From assembly GCA_002245135.1 (NCBI GenBank), contig NGBS01000036.1, positions 1 through 64,000 on the forward strand: DNA of 64,000 nt. The letters run 5' to 3'. The position numbers were made by a program, and so were the translations under genes. Below the pieces are notes generated by a model, which saw nothing but the letters and a program-made list of their open reading frames with translations, was not told the DNA's origin and did no database searches. This stretch comes from Proteromonas lacertae (Eukaryota; Sar; Bigyra; Opalinata; Proteromonadidae). Shown piece by piece: positions 9,414 through 22,310 of the stretch. Position 1 is the first letter of the stretch, and the number at the start of each line of letters is the position of its first letter.

Positions 9414-9734
9414 AAAAATGCCAGGAAAATCAAAACTGTTTCTTTTTTCTGTTTATAACAACAGTTTCTCGTCAGAATTTCGATTTATTAAAAAATATAG
9501 AATACTGCAGATAATTCTTTAAATATATATTTTTGATACTATTTAAATTCTTTTGAATGTTTTTAACTACACTATATAAATCCATTATTAATTTGATAAA
9601 TGAAAAAAATAACTAAAAAAAAGTAAGAACGTATTCTGTAGCTTGGCCACCACACTATTTAATCACTAAGTCCTAGCTAGGCTACACAGGACACGCTACT
9701 TACTTACATAGAAATACATTTCTTATTATATAAA

Positions 9735-9768
9735 GTAGCTACCCTGCCGGGGTAGAACAGGTAGCTAC
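9735..9768. other. Strong hairpin with CTACCC...GGGGTAG core
   Basis: GTAGCTACC (9735-9743) pairs with GGTAGCTAC (9760-9768); an alternative inner stem is CTACCC (739-744 of this kilobase block) with GGGTAG, closed by TGCCG. A very similar core followed by GAACAG recurs at 18396-18412. The surrounding 9600-9790 is non-coding with further short complementary segments. Could be a structured RNA or a cis site near the P1 end. Confidence 0.45.
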
Positions 9769-9830
9769 CTTTCTATTTATACACTTTATTTCTACTATCC
9801 TACACTACAAACTATTAAAAACATAAAAAT

Positions 9831-10021
9831 AAATTTTAACCCATAAATTTATTCACACACTAAAATATATACACAATTTTAAATTCACCGCTTGCTCCAG
9901 TATAACCCGTACCAAAAACTAATTCACACTCAAATCGCTTATTCTTACCTGTAGAAGGCACCTAAGAATAGTCTGGTACGGTTTACCCACATACAGTGAT
10001 ATTCTTACGGTTATACATATA
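9831..10021 (-). repeat. P1 right terminal inverted repeat
   Basis: Reverse complement of 465-655, ending GGTTATACATATA, followed by TTGTGTAA at 10022-10029, the same 8 bases that precede the left TIR. Confidence 0.9.
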
Positions 10022-10029
10022 TTGTGTAA

Positions 10030-11009
10030 GTATTGAGTTCATGTTATAGTTTGTATTTTGCTATATAAATCAAAAATAAATTTTTGATGCATTTATAATT
10101 TAGATGATATAGACAATTAAACTGCATATTCCATAACATATGTACATATTCAGAAGTAATACATACTTAAAACAATTATATGTTCTTCGAACTAAGTCTT
10201 ATTTTCAAATGCACTATCTTAATAGTTTTATGTTACTAATTATATGCAGTCATACAAAATATGCAAAATATGGTACATCATACAACAAACTAACATGTAT
10301 CTATCACGTACAAAAAGTACATTTGAATGCTGAAAGTAAATAAATCTTATTCACAGCAATATGCATATTTAATCCTTGAATTCATGAATATAGGCTAAAT
10401 AATGTTATAATCATAATAATTATAAAATTGAAAAAAAATAATGATTAAAACTCTTCAACATAAGCAATTATAAGTAAAAAAAATCTTCTAAAATTGATAT
10501 ATAAAAAATTATATTCTAATTATAATGTACACAAGAAGATAATTGGATAAATAAAAAATGAAAAAGTGATACAAAAGACAAATGTATTTGGTAATGTCAT
10601 AATTACCTAAAAAAGATGATGATGGCTATACTTTTATTTTCTATCATAATAATAGGTCATATAGCTTGGTGTGAAGATAGAGTATTTGGAGGTTTTACAA
10701 TAGAAATAAGAAGATATGTGATGAATGTAGATAGTGGATTTCGACAGTTGCATATGTTTCTTAACATTTAATCCACAAATGTAATAATAACAAGTGGATT
10801 TACAACGAATCAATTATTTATAAACATAACTAGTAAATGTTAGTAAATAAACCTTATGGTAATATATTTAGGTGTTAAGCATAATATAGATTGGTGTGGT
10901 ATTTTGAATATATGGAAATATATATTGTATCAGAATTATCCAATATAGTGTTTTTTTCACAATTCCATATGATTATCCAACAATACAAAAGATGGCATAT
11001 TATTAATTA
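10030..11009. other. Non-coding AT-rich stretch
   Basis: No supported gene. A short run near 10630-10770 reads as a possible hydrophobic leader but is not long enough to call. Confidence 0.5.
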
Positions 11010-11612
11010 AGATGGTCGAAATAGTGGCTTAACTGCTCCAAATGGCCTAGCCCATCAGAAAGTGATAATAGTCCATTATATGTTGGGGTTGTAAAGACAA
11101 ATATTGCACATTTAGAATCAGCTTCAGGTATTGTAAGTTTGATTAAATCAATATTTATGTTAGAGAATAAGAAAATCATCACTTCAACTTGCATGATTTA
11201 AAGATAGCTATTCCAACAAAACATTTACCATTACCAGATAATAAATATTGTATTGGTATTGGTGTAAGTTCATTTGGATTTAGTGGAACAAATACCTATG
11301 TTATATTAGAGAACTATATGAAACTCAACCAATATTTGAAGAAAATATGGATGAATGTAATAAGATATTATCCTCCTATTCATCTCCAAATGTATTAGAA
11401 CTATACACTCAACCCTGTTTATTCAGTATCGAATATAGTTTATATAAGATGTGGTTAAGTGTCGGAATCGAAACCTCGTGTGTATTCATAGTATAGGTGA
11501 ATATGTAGCTGGAGACGTAAGTGGAATAATGAGTTTAGAAGATGGATTGAAATTAATAGCAACAAGAGGTAAATTGATGAATAGTTGAGAACATAATAAA
11601 GGAGGAATATTC
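11010..11612 (+). pseudogene. Polyketide synthase fragment (ketosynthase to acyltransferase)
   Basis: Broken pieces in shifted frames keep their order. Near 11011 is NSGLTAPNG; then VKTNIAHLESASG followed by LIKS.FMLENK, the ketosynthase HLE.A.G signature; then IGVSSFGFSGTNTYVILE at about 11240-11310, the end of the ketosynthase; then TQPCLFSIEYSLYKMW and HSIGEYVAG...MSLEDGLKLIATRGKLM, the start of the acyltransferase with the GHS-type serine region. Dictyostelids carry many modular type I polyketide synthases, so this is a dead relic of such a gene. Several frame changes and stops rule out function. Confidence 0.8.
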
Positions 11613-12651
11613 AAATAAATATAATGATATAGAGATTAGATGTTATAATGGTCAAAAACTGAATGTAGTAGGGGTTTAATAAGTGAGTTGAAAAATTAGA
11701 GAATGAATTAAGGAAGTAGAAATAATATTTAATTCACTATCTATGATAAAAACGTGATAATGTAAAAGCATTAAAACAAAATAACTGCTATTCGTAAGGA
11801 AATATATATCTCTATCTTTGTACAGATTAATCATTTCATCTATAGAATTAAAGTCTGTTATTTCTTTTATAGTAAAAAACTTGTCAACAAATCTGCTATA
11901 ATCTATACAGCCGTTTTCAACTATCAAAATATTAATGATCTTATTTATTTTAAAAACTTGAGAAAAGTTAGAGTTCTTATACATTTAGCCAATATATTTG
12001 TTTTAAAAATAAAATCTAACTTTTGTTTGAGAAAAGATCAAGCCAATGATCTAATTTTTAATTTTAAAAACGTATTTAGCTTTTTTAAATCCAACAGCTA
12101 AGACTATTGAAAAGATAAAAGCTTTAGTCAGTCAATATAAGTGTAGAAATTGGTATTCAAGGCGTTTTGAAAACTAATCTTGGTATTATTTACGTATTAT
12201 GGAATACATGTAGGTCCAAAGTGAACGATTATGATATTAACTAGAAGTATACTTTAATTAAATTATGTATTTGATTAGGATTGGAGGATTATAGTTGTAT
12301 TATCTATATAAAATGTATATTATTATTATTATTATATAGGTAAAATGGATTTATTTTAGTAAAGATTAATTAATTTTCATATTTTAGATAAATTGTATTT
12401 ATTTATATGTCTAATTGTGTTTATTCTCACGATGCTAATGGTATGCAGCTATATAAGCTGAATATAAAAGAATTGACTGTATCTCTCTAATTAGAGGGAT
12501 TTAGCTTAAAATAACACTATTTTATTACTCAGTTATACAAAATTGTTTGAATAAGCACATGAAATCACTAATTACATAAGATTACATGCGAAAAATAAAT
12601 CACGCTTATTCTTACCAAGACATACATCAAACTTTAGGGATCTTTTGTTTT
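11613..12651. other. Decayed sequence, no clear gene
   Basis: Contains an unrecognised 102-codon minus-strand open frame (11676-11984) between relics, probably chance or another decayed polyketide synthase piece. Nothing else is supported. Confidence 0.4.
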
Positions 12652-14459
12652 GGGTGTCCACTCAAAATTTGGACACCCTATTTCTAGAGGTGTTTCAACC
12701 TCAATACTCATATTTATCTTACTATTATCATAAAACTAAGCGTTTCTGAACTTATCTTTGTATTTCGTTAACTTTCAAGTCACACATTATGACATTATTT
12801 TTAAAATTTGAGCACCTCATGGTCCAGACTATAGAGCATAATAACTGCATCTTGGATCTCTAATTTTTATTTATATATTATGCTTATTGAATGAGAGTGC
12901 TCAAAAAATAACAAGAATCGACACAAACATAAGTTTGATCATTTTTTCAATTTTTATTTTTTGAGCACCTGCCTCCTATAGGAAGTAAGGGCTCAATATA
13001 ATAATATATTATGTGTATATGATGATTATTAAACTTATTTATTTAATTATATTAATCAAATTTTCGTAATCTAGCTATTTACTTAATTATTTATAATTGA
13101 TTTATATGCATAATAAAATAATACACATATGTAACACATAATATTTATATATACCTATTTATACTTTTATCAAACATATTTGTAAATATTTCTAATTATA
13201 AACATACAAAACACTAACAGATGTATATTTATTTGTTACTCAATGATAATTTAACCTTTGTCTTAAAAATCAAATCAAAAATCCATAATAACATCAATTT
13301 GTCTTTTTTTCTCAGTTTGTATAGCTTCTACTATAGCTAAATTTGCACCTTCTTCTACTATTTTACCTTCTTTACTAATACATCTATAAAACTACCAGTC
13401 ATTGAGACAAGCTAAGAATTTGGAATGATTTACTTCAGGTTTTGGAATCATGCTTTGATAATTTGCTTTCTAAAGCATTTCTTACATCTATAGTGAAGTT
13501 ACCTCCATAACCTTCTACTAATCTTTTCATATATTGTACAGCTACTTCTTTAACTTTGTATTACTTTTAGTTTATTAAATCACCTATTTTAGAAACCTTT
13601 GTATGTTTAAAACAGAGTTAACTTCTACATCACCACATAATCTCAATACTATTTTTATTTCTTTTCTATTCAATAAACAAGTCTCAATTATCACTTTAAC
13701 AAGTACATTGGTCTTATGACATTCCACTACAATAGGAATAATTTCTTTATTTTAATATTTTTAGTCATTTTCTTTTAATGCTACAACAATAACCTTATCT
13801 GAGCTATCAGCGTTATCTTTTATAAATATTTTGGCTTCTTGCAATTTTATCGATGGAGTTGTTACATCTAGTTGTTACTCTCCTCATTTTTACTTTCTTT
13901 CATTATTTTACCATCTATACTATCTGATTTATCTTCAAGTAGATGGAGCTAAAGGTAAACAACTGTTATTATATCTATTGTACCCTATATTATGTAGAAA
14001 ATAAGGAATTACGTGGTTGTTTCAGTTCTTATCACCGAATATGGTTAATATGTTCATAATCATCTCCATTTCTTTTACACAATTCGTAATAAAATACATC
14101 TATTCCTTTAAATAATTGAAAATTATATTCAAGCTTTAGTTTGAAAATTCCATTTATTTTCAAGTTTATTAGGTTATGTCCTATAGATATCAATATAATT
14201 TTCTATATTATATATGTATTTTTACAGTAGGAATAGAATGGGCTCCAATTAATAATACTTCAAGGTGGATTTTAAGAAAAGTGGTTGTGGAATAGCTATC
14301 AATGATAATTTTACTAATTTGTATTTTAGTGTATCTAAGTAGTTTAATGGTATATTTTATTTATATATAAATATCGTTTGCAATAAATAAAGAGAAATCA
14401 GTGTAAGCATAGAATAAATACCTATGAAAGCAATGTGAAAGAATGAATGAATACACCAG

Positions 14460-14880
14460 AACCAAAAAATTAAGTGGAACTATAGATTATATTGTTTTAG
14501 TCATCCATTTTCAAGTTATTACTGAATGTGAAACAATAGGAACGATTCTATTCAAATATCAAGTAATAACCATTGAATTGCCATTTGATAAGAGAAATAA
14601 TATTTAGTGTAGCAAATCATTAACCCAGATGAAGCTGTTGCTTATGGTGCAACAGTACAAGCTGCTCTTTTAACTGATAAGAAGGAAAATTAAATGAATT
14701 GTTATTGGATTATGCAATAGAAATAGAAAAGTAGTAAGAAATGAATTTATAAATGATACTGATATTGATTAGAAACAACTGGTTGTGTAATGACTGCAAT
14801 TCCAGTTAAGAAATTGAAAGATAGGTTGCTAAAGATGAAAAATTCAAAGCTGAAGAAATTAAAAGATTGAAATAATAATA
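14460..14880 (+). pseudogene. HSP70-like and unidentified coding fragments
   Basis: NPDEAVAYGATVQAALLTD at about 14622-14680 is a clear HSP70 motif from the ATPase domain. Further on, ETTGCVMTAI and VAKDEKFKAEEIKRLK resemble later HSP70 segments, but much of the gene between them is missing. The piece before it (KKISGTIDYIVL...GETIGTILFKYQV) is shared with 21939-22178 and is not identified. Stops and frame changes throughout. Confidence 0.7.
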
Positions 14881-14883
14881 TAT

Positions 14884-15560
14884 AAAGTAAGTACATGGAG
14901 CAACAGTAACACCATAGAGTATAAACAATACAATTACAGCTCCAATATTATCAGTATAAGCATCCAGTGTGAATATATACATAAATGAAATACCAAATAT
15001 ACATGGTAATACATAACACAACATATCCCATAAGAATGTAGATGTCCAATAGGCAGATAAACTTACACCACTAATTAGCTGTTGATGTTTTACACTTGTT
15101 TCTCTTTCTCTTACTATAAAAACTGCATAATAGGCTGGTATAAAGGCAACTGATAGTAATAAGATCATTGGAGTACCAAAAGCTCTGATTCCTTGAACAG
15201 CTTTCTCTTCAACATCGGTAAATGGTAAGATCGAACCCCAAACTTTAATAGATGCTTCTGGATTCTTTGTTGTTTGTCTTAAGAAAGCTTCATTCAACAA
15301 GTTCAAACCTATAGATGAACCATGTGTACTGGATGTATTAACGAATATATAAGTTACTGGATAAGGAGAATCATGATCTAATACTCTAGCAGCTGCTAAA
15401 TAAGTAGTTGATTCATGTGCAATGTAATTATCTAATAAATATCTCATCATACCAAATAAAGGAGCAGCAAATTCTCTATCTTTAGCTAAATAATAACAAT
15501 ATCTCACTTTAGCTATTCTAGACTGGTGAAAGAGTAAAGCTTTTAAAATCTTCTATTAAA
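14884..15560 (-). pseudogene. ABCA-type ABC transporter fragment
   Basis: About 225 readable residues of a membrane domain: several hydrophobic helices, VEEKAVQGIRAFGTP, IVRERETSVKHQQLISGVS and AYWTSTFLWDMLCYVLP, the arrangement typical of the second transmembrane domain of A-family ABC transporters. No start codon, no nucleotide-binding domain, and the 3' end runs directly into the opposite-strand HSP70 piece, so this is a truncated relic trapped in the fold-back. Confidence 0.8.
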
Positions 15561-17855
15561 AATAAATTCATGAAGATGTCATTTACCATATCAGATTTAC
15601 ATAACATATAAAGAAGTAAATATAGAAGAAATATAAAGATGATAGTAAGATAGATATTCATAATTTAGATATCCACTACCCAGACATTCTTTTCGAAAAA
15701 TTGTTGATAATATTGGACATATTCATACTTTTGATAGATTATGTTAAATTTTGTTTGATATAATTTAAAATATTTAAATGCAGCTTATAATAATCAACAT
15801 ATAATTCTTTATGATTATATTAAATTACAATCAAAATCATGTTGTATTTGACTTCATTCACATTTTTGATCAACTTTAGTTATTCTACTTACACTATATC
15901 CAATTCTTCTCATTCGATTAGTTTTAAGCAAATGAATGAGCGAATTTAAATTTTCACAAATATTCTTCGTTTGATGAATGTTTTGTTGGGAATGTTTCAA
16001 CTAACCAACATAATTCAGAGGATTGTCATAAATATGGATTTCTTCCTTTTACGCTATAATTTTTATTATCTGATTCGTCATTCATTCATTCATATTACTT
16101 TCATAGGTACTTATTTCCGCTGATTTCTCTTTATTTATTGCAAACGCTATTTATATATAAATAAAATATACCATTAAACTATTTAAGTGTACTAAAATAT
16201 AAATTAGTAGAATTATCATTGATAGCTATTCCACAACCATTTTTCGTAAAATCCACCTTGAAGTAGTATTAATTGGGGCCTATTCTATTCCTACTGTAAA
16301 AATACATATATAATATAGAAAATTATGTTGATATCTATAGGACATAACCTAATAAACTTGAAAATAAATGGAATTTTCAAACTAAAGCTTGAATAAGATT
16401 TTCAATTATTTAAAGGAATAGATGTATTTTATTACGAATTGTGTAAAAGAAATGGAGATGATTATGAATATACACATAATACACATATTAACCATATTCG
16501 GTGATAAGAACTGAAACAACCACGTAATTCCTTATTTTCTACATAATATAGGGTACAATGGATATAATAACAGTTGTTTACCTTTAGCTCCATCTACTTG
16601 AAGATAAATCAGATAGTATAGATGGTAAAATAATGAAAGAAAGTAAAAATGAGGAGAGTAACAACTAGATGTAACAACTCCATCGATAAAATTGCAAGAA
16701 GCCAAAATATTTATAAAAGATAACGCTGATAGCTCAGATAAGGTTATTGTTGTAGCATTAAAAGAAAATGACTAAAAATATTAAAATAAAGAAATTATTC
16801 CTATTGTAGTGGAATGTCATAAGACCAATGTACTTGTTAAAGTGATAATTGAGACTTGCTTATTGAATAGAAAAGAAATAAAAATAGTATTGAGATTATG
16901 TGGTGATGTAGAAGTTAACTCTGTTTTAAACATACAAAGGTTTCTAAAATAGGTGATTTAATAAACTAAAAGCTATACAAAGTTAAAGAAGTAGCTGTAC
17001 AATATATGAAAAGATTAGTAGAAGGTTATGGAGGTAACTTCACTATAGATGTAAGAAATGCTTTAGAAAGCAAATTATCAAAGCATGATTCCAAAACCTG
17101 AAGTAAATCATTCCAAATTCTTAGCTTGTCTCAATGACTGGTAATTTTATAGATGTATTAGTAAAGAAGGTAAAATAGTAGAAGAAGGTGCAAATTTAGC
17201 TATAGTAGAAGCTATACAAACTGAGAAAAAAGACAAATTGATGTTATTATGGATTTTTGATTTGATTTTTAAGACAAAGGTTAAATTATCATTGAGTAAC
17301 AAATAAATATACATCTGTTAGTGTTTTGTATGTTTATAATTAGAAATATTTACAAATATGTTTGATAAAAGTATAAATAGGTATATATAAATATTATGTG
17401 TTACATATGTGTATTATTTTATTATGCATAAGCTAGATTACGAAAATTTGATTAATATAATTAAATAAATAAGTTTAATAATCATCATATACACATAATA
17501 TATTATTATATTGAGCCCTTACTTCCTATAGGAGGCAGGTGCTCAAAAAATAAAAATTGAAAAAATGATCAAACTTATGTTTGTGTCGATTCTTGTTATT
17601 TTTTGAGCACTCTCATTCAATAAGCATAATATATAAATAAAAATTGGAGATCCAAGATGCAGTTATTATGCTCTATAGTCTGGACCATGAGGTGCTCAAA
17701 TTTTAAAAATAATGTCATAATGTGTGACTTGAAAGTTAACGAAATACAAAGATAAGTTCAGAAACGCTTAGTTTTATGATAATAGTAAGATAAATATGAG
17801 TATTGAGGTTGAAACACCTCTAGAAATAGGGTGTCCAAATTTTGAGTGGACATCC

Positions 17856-18468
17856 AAAACACAACATCCCCAAACTTTAATCTACAAAAATCAAACAAAT
17901 CTAAACCACGTTTCATTTCATTTCATTTCCTATTTCAGAAAAACCAGGGACATTAAAGTCAATTTCATAAAAAGTTCAGGGGTTGGTTTTCTGATTTTAT
18001 TTACTTTAACACTCGTTTTCTCGCTCTACAAAAAGAATTAAACTTTAAGATTTTACAGTTGCATTATTTATGGGTATATTTATCAATATGTTTAATATTA
18101 TTGAAAAAGAAACAAATTACCTACATGAGGTAATTTCATAGCTAATGGTTATGATTATCGAGAAAAATCATTTTAAAGTCAAAAAAAACACTAAAAATTC
18201 TTACTGTGTCAATTTTGATATATAATTATGATTATTATATATTATAGAGGAAAAGAAAAACCATGGAGAGTTGAAAACGTAAACAATTCTAATCAATTAT
18301 AGCCAATTAAACTCTCCAATTTTTAATCAACTTTATATATATAATTGAATAAATCATTCTATATATATCATCCGTAAGATTTTCTGTAGAGATGACTACC
18401 CGGCTGGGGTAGAACAGCTCACTAAATCTACAGGTTCACTAAAAATTCATCAAAAACTCTTAGGGTTA
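17856..18468. other. Spacer between fold-backs, with repeated hairpin
   Basis: No gene. CTGTAGA (18384-18390) pairs with TCTACAG (18427-18433) around a core CTACCCGGCTGGGGTAG (18396-18412) followed by AACAG. This closely matches the core of the P1 hairpin at 9739-9755. Confidence 0.4.
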
Positions 18469-18726
18469 GGGGTGCCCACTCAAAATTTGGACACCCTATT
18501 TCTAGAGGTGTTTCAACCTCAATACTCATATTTATCTTACTATTATCATAAAACTAAGCGTTTCTGAACTTATCTTTGTATTTCGTTAACTTTCAAGTCA
18601 CACATTATGACATTATTTTTAAAATTTGAGCACCTCATGGTCCAGACTATAGAGCATAATAACTGCATCTTGGATCTCTAATTTTTATTTATATATTATG
18701 CTTATTGAATGAGAGTGCTCAAAAAA

Positions 18727-19971
18727 CTGGGTTCGATAAAGGGCGTCCTTTTCGAATTTTGCCCTATTTTTGCCCCTTTTTTTTCAGCTGAAAAGAAGCC
18801 TGCCCTTACTGCTCGGGCATAGTAATATTAGCATGTGTTATGCTGTAGTATATTTTTTCTGATTTTTTGTTATAACTTTTCCATATTATCATCTAGATAT
18901 ACTAACATATGTTAAAAAGGATATATTATTGTGTATTATAACAAAATAGTCATCTACTTTTCTTATGATTATATAATATCATATGTTTATACATATATAC
19001 TAAATATATAGAATATACATACTGTATATCATATTCTGATATGCATATATATACATTATGTACATTTCAAGGTGATTGAAGTGACTGAACATAAATGTAA
19101 TTTATATAATAAATAATTTTGTATATTACACATATATCATATAGATAATTAAGAAGTATAGCTATAGAATGGGTATTTTCAGTTAATTTATAATCAATAG
19201 TACTTGTTATGATAATAACATAATATATTTCATAAACTAATAGAAAAACTATTTCAAAATTACTATTTAGTATATTTTGCATACTACTTAATGTATTTTG
19301 AAATAGTTTGAGAATTTCGAGCTATCATTTTGAATTTCAATTTTATATGGTAGATACTTTAATGAAGATGTGGTGCTAAAGAAACCCCTTGAAAAATACA
19401 ACAGAATTTGAAACGTCATTACAAAAAGTATAAATATATTTATTATATATATTAAATTTGATTTCCTATCACAATATTATCAGAAGAAGATATATCAGAA
19501 ATTAAAGAATGCTACAAGATTGCAAAATATATTTCCGCAAATATACACTTATTATGCAAAGATTCATCTACATTAAATAATGGTTTCAGAATATTGATCA
19601 AAATTAAAAGAAAGTTAATGAAAAAGAGACTAGACATGCAAACTACAGCATTTTAGCTCTATATGAAATTTTAGACATAAGCAGTAAACATAAATTTTCA
19701 GACATGAAGAAGGATAATATAAAAAGATCTGGTGATGAAGATGAAAGTTTTAGAGGGTATTATTATTATGAAATATTATTGTTTGTTATTGTTATAAGAT
19801 AATAATACACAATTATGAAAAGAATAAAAATATTTATAGCGTTTAATATCCCTAAAATCGCACAAAATATAAAAATTCAAATAAAATAATTGAAAAGGAC
19901 GCCCATTTCAATTTTTGCCTGGGACATGCCCTTTTCCCGCCACTGCCCTGTCCCTTTATTATTCAACCCAG
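18727..19971. mobile_element. Small hAT-like element in F2
   Basis: A 1,245-bp insertion whose ends read CTGGGTTCGATAAAGGG and, inverted, CTGGGTTGAATAATAAAGGG, flanked by the 8-bp duplication TCAAAAAA (18719-18726 and 19972-19979). The 8-bp duplication and short TIRs indicate a hAT family. Removing it restores the arm shared with F1. No intact transposase; only short coding-like pieces near 19470-19640. Confidence 0.85.
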
Positions 19972-21938
19972 TCAAAAAATAATAAGAATCGACACAAACA
20001 TAAGTTTGATCATTTTTTCAATTTTTATTTTTTGAGCACCTGCCTCCTATAGGAAGTAAGGGCTCAATATAATAATATATTATGTGTATATGATGATTAT
20101 ATCAAACATTTATTTAATTATATTAGTCTAATTTTCGTAATCTAGCTATTTACTTAATTATTTATAATTGATTTATATGCATAATAAAATAATACACATA
20201 TGTAACACATAATATTTATATGTACCTATTTATACTTTTATCAAACATATTTGTAAATATTTCTAATTATAAACATACAAAACACTAATAGATGTATATT
20301 TATTTGTTACTCAATGATAATTTAACCTTTGTCTTAAAAATCAAATCAAAAATCCATAATAACATCAATTTGTCTTTTTTCTCAGTTTGCATAGCTTCTA
20401 CTATAGCTAAATTTGCACCTTCTTCTACTACTTTACCTTCTTTTACTAATACATCTATAAAATTACCAGTCATTGAGACAAGCTAAGAATTTGGAATGAT
20501 TTACTTCAGGTTTTGGAATCATGCTTTGATAATTTGCTTTCTAAAGCATTTCTTACATCTATAGTGAAGTTACCTCCATAACCTTCTACTAATCTTTTCA
20601 TATATTGTACAGCTACTTCTTTAACTTTGTATTACTTTTAGTTTATTAAATCACCTATTTTAGAAACCTTTGTATGTTTAAAACAGAGTTAACTTCTACA
20701 TCACCACATAATCTCAATACTATTTTTATTTCTTTTCTATTCAATAAGCAAGTCTCAATTATCACTTTAACAAGTACATTGGTCTTATGACATTCCACTA
20801 CAATAGGAATAATTTCTTTATTTTAATATTTTTAGTCATTTTCTTTTAATGCTACAACAATAACCTTATCTGAGCTATCAGCGTTATCTTTTATAAATAT
20901 TTTGGCTTCTTGCAATTTTATCGATGGAGTTGTTACATCTAGTTGTTACTCTCCTCATTTTTACTTTCTTTCATTATTTTACCATCTATACTATCTGATT
21001 TATCTTCAAGTAGATGGAGCTAAAGGTAAACAACTGTTATTATATCCATTGTACCCTATATTATGTAGAAAATAAGGAATTACGTGGTTGTTTCAGTTCT
21101 TATCACCGAATATGGTTAATATGTGTATTATGTGTATATTCATAATCATCTCCATTTCTTTTACACAATTCGTAATAAAATACATCTATTCCTTTAAATA
21201 ATTGAAAATCTTATTCAAGCTTTAGTTTGAAAATTCCATTTATTTTCAAGTTTATTAGGTTATGTCCTATAGATATCAACATAATTTTCTATATTATATA
21301 TGTATTTTTACAGTAGGAATAGAATAGGCCCCAATTAATACTACTTCAAGGTGGATTTTACGAAAAATGGTTGTGGAATAGCTATCAATGATAATTCTAC
21401 TAATTTATATTTTAGTACACTTAAATAGTTTAATGGTATATTTTATTTATATATAAATAGCGTTTGCAATAAATAAAGAGAAATCAGCGGAAATAAGTAC
21501 CTATGAAAGTAATATGAATGAATGAATGACGAATCAGATAATAAAAATTATAGCGTAAAAGGAAGAAATCCATATTTATGACAATCCTCTGAATTATGTT
21601 GGTTAGTTGAAACATTCCCAACAAAACATTCATCAAACGAAGAATATTTGTGAAAATTTAAATTCGCTCATTCATTTGCTTAAAACTAATCGAATGAGAA
21701 GAATTGGATATAGTGTAAGTAGAATAACTAAAGTTGATCAAAAATGTGAATGAAGTCAAATACAACATGATTTTGATTGTAATTTAATATAATCATAAAG
21801 AATTATATGTTGATTATTATAAGCTGCATTTAAATATTTTAAATTATATCAAACAAAATTTAACATAATCCATCAAAAGTATGAAGGAAGTAAATATACT
21901 ATTCGTAAAATGTATTATATGGTGTTAAAACATGGATA

Positions 21939-22310
21939 ATGGGGAAAGAAGAATGGTATAATCCAGTAACATCAACACAATATTACTATGTTGTAGTAAT
22001 GAAGACACCAGAACCAAAAAAAATAAGTGGAACTATAGATTATATTGTTTTAATCATCCATTTTCAAGATATTACTGAAGGTGAAACAATAGGAACAATT
22101 CTATTCAAATATCAAGTAATAACCATTGAATTACCATTTGATAGAGAGATAATATTTAGTGTAGCAAATCAAGATTAACAGATGGTGGTTTAGATAAAAG
22201 TGAAATAAAATTGTAAGAAGCCAAAATATTTATAAAAGATAACGCTGATAGCTCAGATAAGGTTATTGTTGTAGCATTAAAAGAAAATGACTAAAAATAT
22301 TAAAATAAAG
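21939..22310 (+). pseudogene. Unidentified protein fragment in F2 centre
   Basis: 79 codons from ATG 21939 with KKISGTIDYIVL and GETIGTILFKYQV, continuing after a frame change into DGGLDKSEIKL and IFIKDNADSSDKVIVVALKEND before stopping. The same string, in pieces, is found in F1. Not recognised as any family. Confidence 0.45.

Larger units (their letters stand above)
465..10021. mobile_element. P1: Polinton-like, capsid-encoding element
   Basis: A 9.56-kb unit bounded by near-identical inverted repeats of about 190 bp (465-655 and 9831-10021). TTGTGTAA flanks it on both sides (457-464 and 10022-10029); because the repeat ends and the flank share bases, the true target duplication could be 6-8 bp. 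Inside lie, left to right: three small frame-broken genes, a coiled-coil gene, a minus-strand integrase, a possible nucleic-acid-binding gene, a major-capsid-like gene, a packaging ATPase, a membrane-anchored gene and a minus-strand zinc-binding gene. Integrase, capsid, packaging ATPase and TIRs together are the hallmark set of Polintons/Mavericks and polinton-like viruses. The usual protein-primed DNA polymerase, protease and penton are not visible, so it is compact and perhaps relies on host or helper replication. Confidence 0.85.
12652..17855. mobile_element. F1: large fold-back with ~1.8-kb arms
   Basis: The left arm (12652 to about 14450) and right arm (about 16080-17855) are inverted copies. 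Both ends carry GGTGTCCACTCAAAATTTGG or its inverse, itself able to pair as GGGTGTCC...TGGACACCC. The arms contain a decayed, unrecognised protein-coding segment (readable pieces KEGKIVEEGANLAIVEAIQ and LRLCGDVEVNSVLN). The centre holds HSP70-like and ABCA-like fragments. No transposase or target duplication was found. Similar arms build F2 at 18469-23285, and the right-arm homology extends inward to about 15690 when F1 is compared with F2. Confidence 0.7.

Noticed and set aside
9600-9790. Hammerhead ribozyme or tRNA at the P1 right end
   Set aside because: No CUGAUGA/GAAA core and no B box, only simple hairpins.
10140-10343. 67-codon plus-strand open frame near P1
   Set aside because: No motif, compositional drift typical of AT-rich spacer.
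11676-11984. 102-codon minus-strand open frame
   Set aside because: Isolated among relics, no recognisable motif or homologue in the window.
14622-14690. Functional HSP70 gene
   Set aside because: Only short separated motifs remain, with stops and missing segments.
17796-18041. 81-codon open frame at the F1 right edge
   Set aside because: Runs across the fold-back end into spacer; no counterpart in the other arms.
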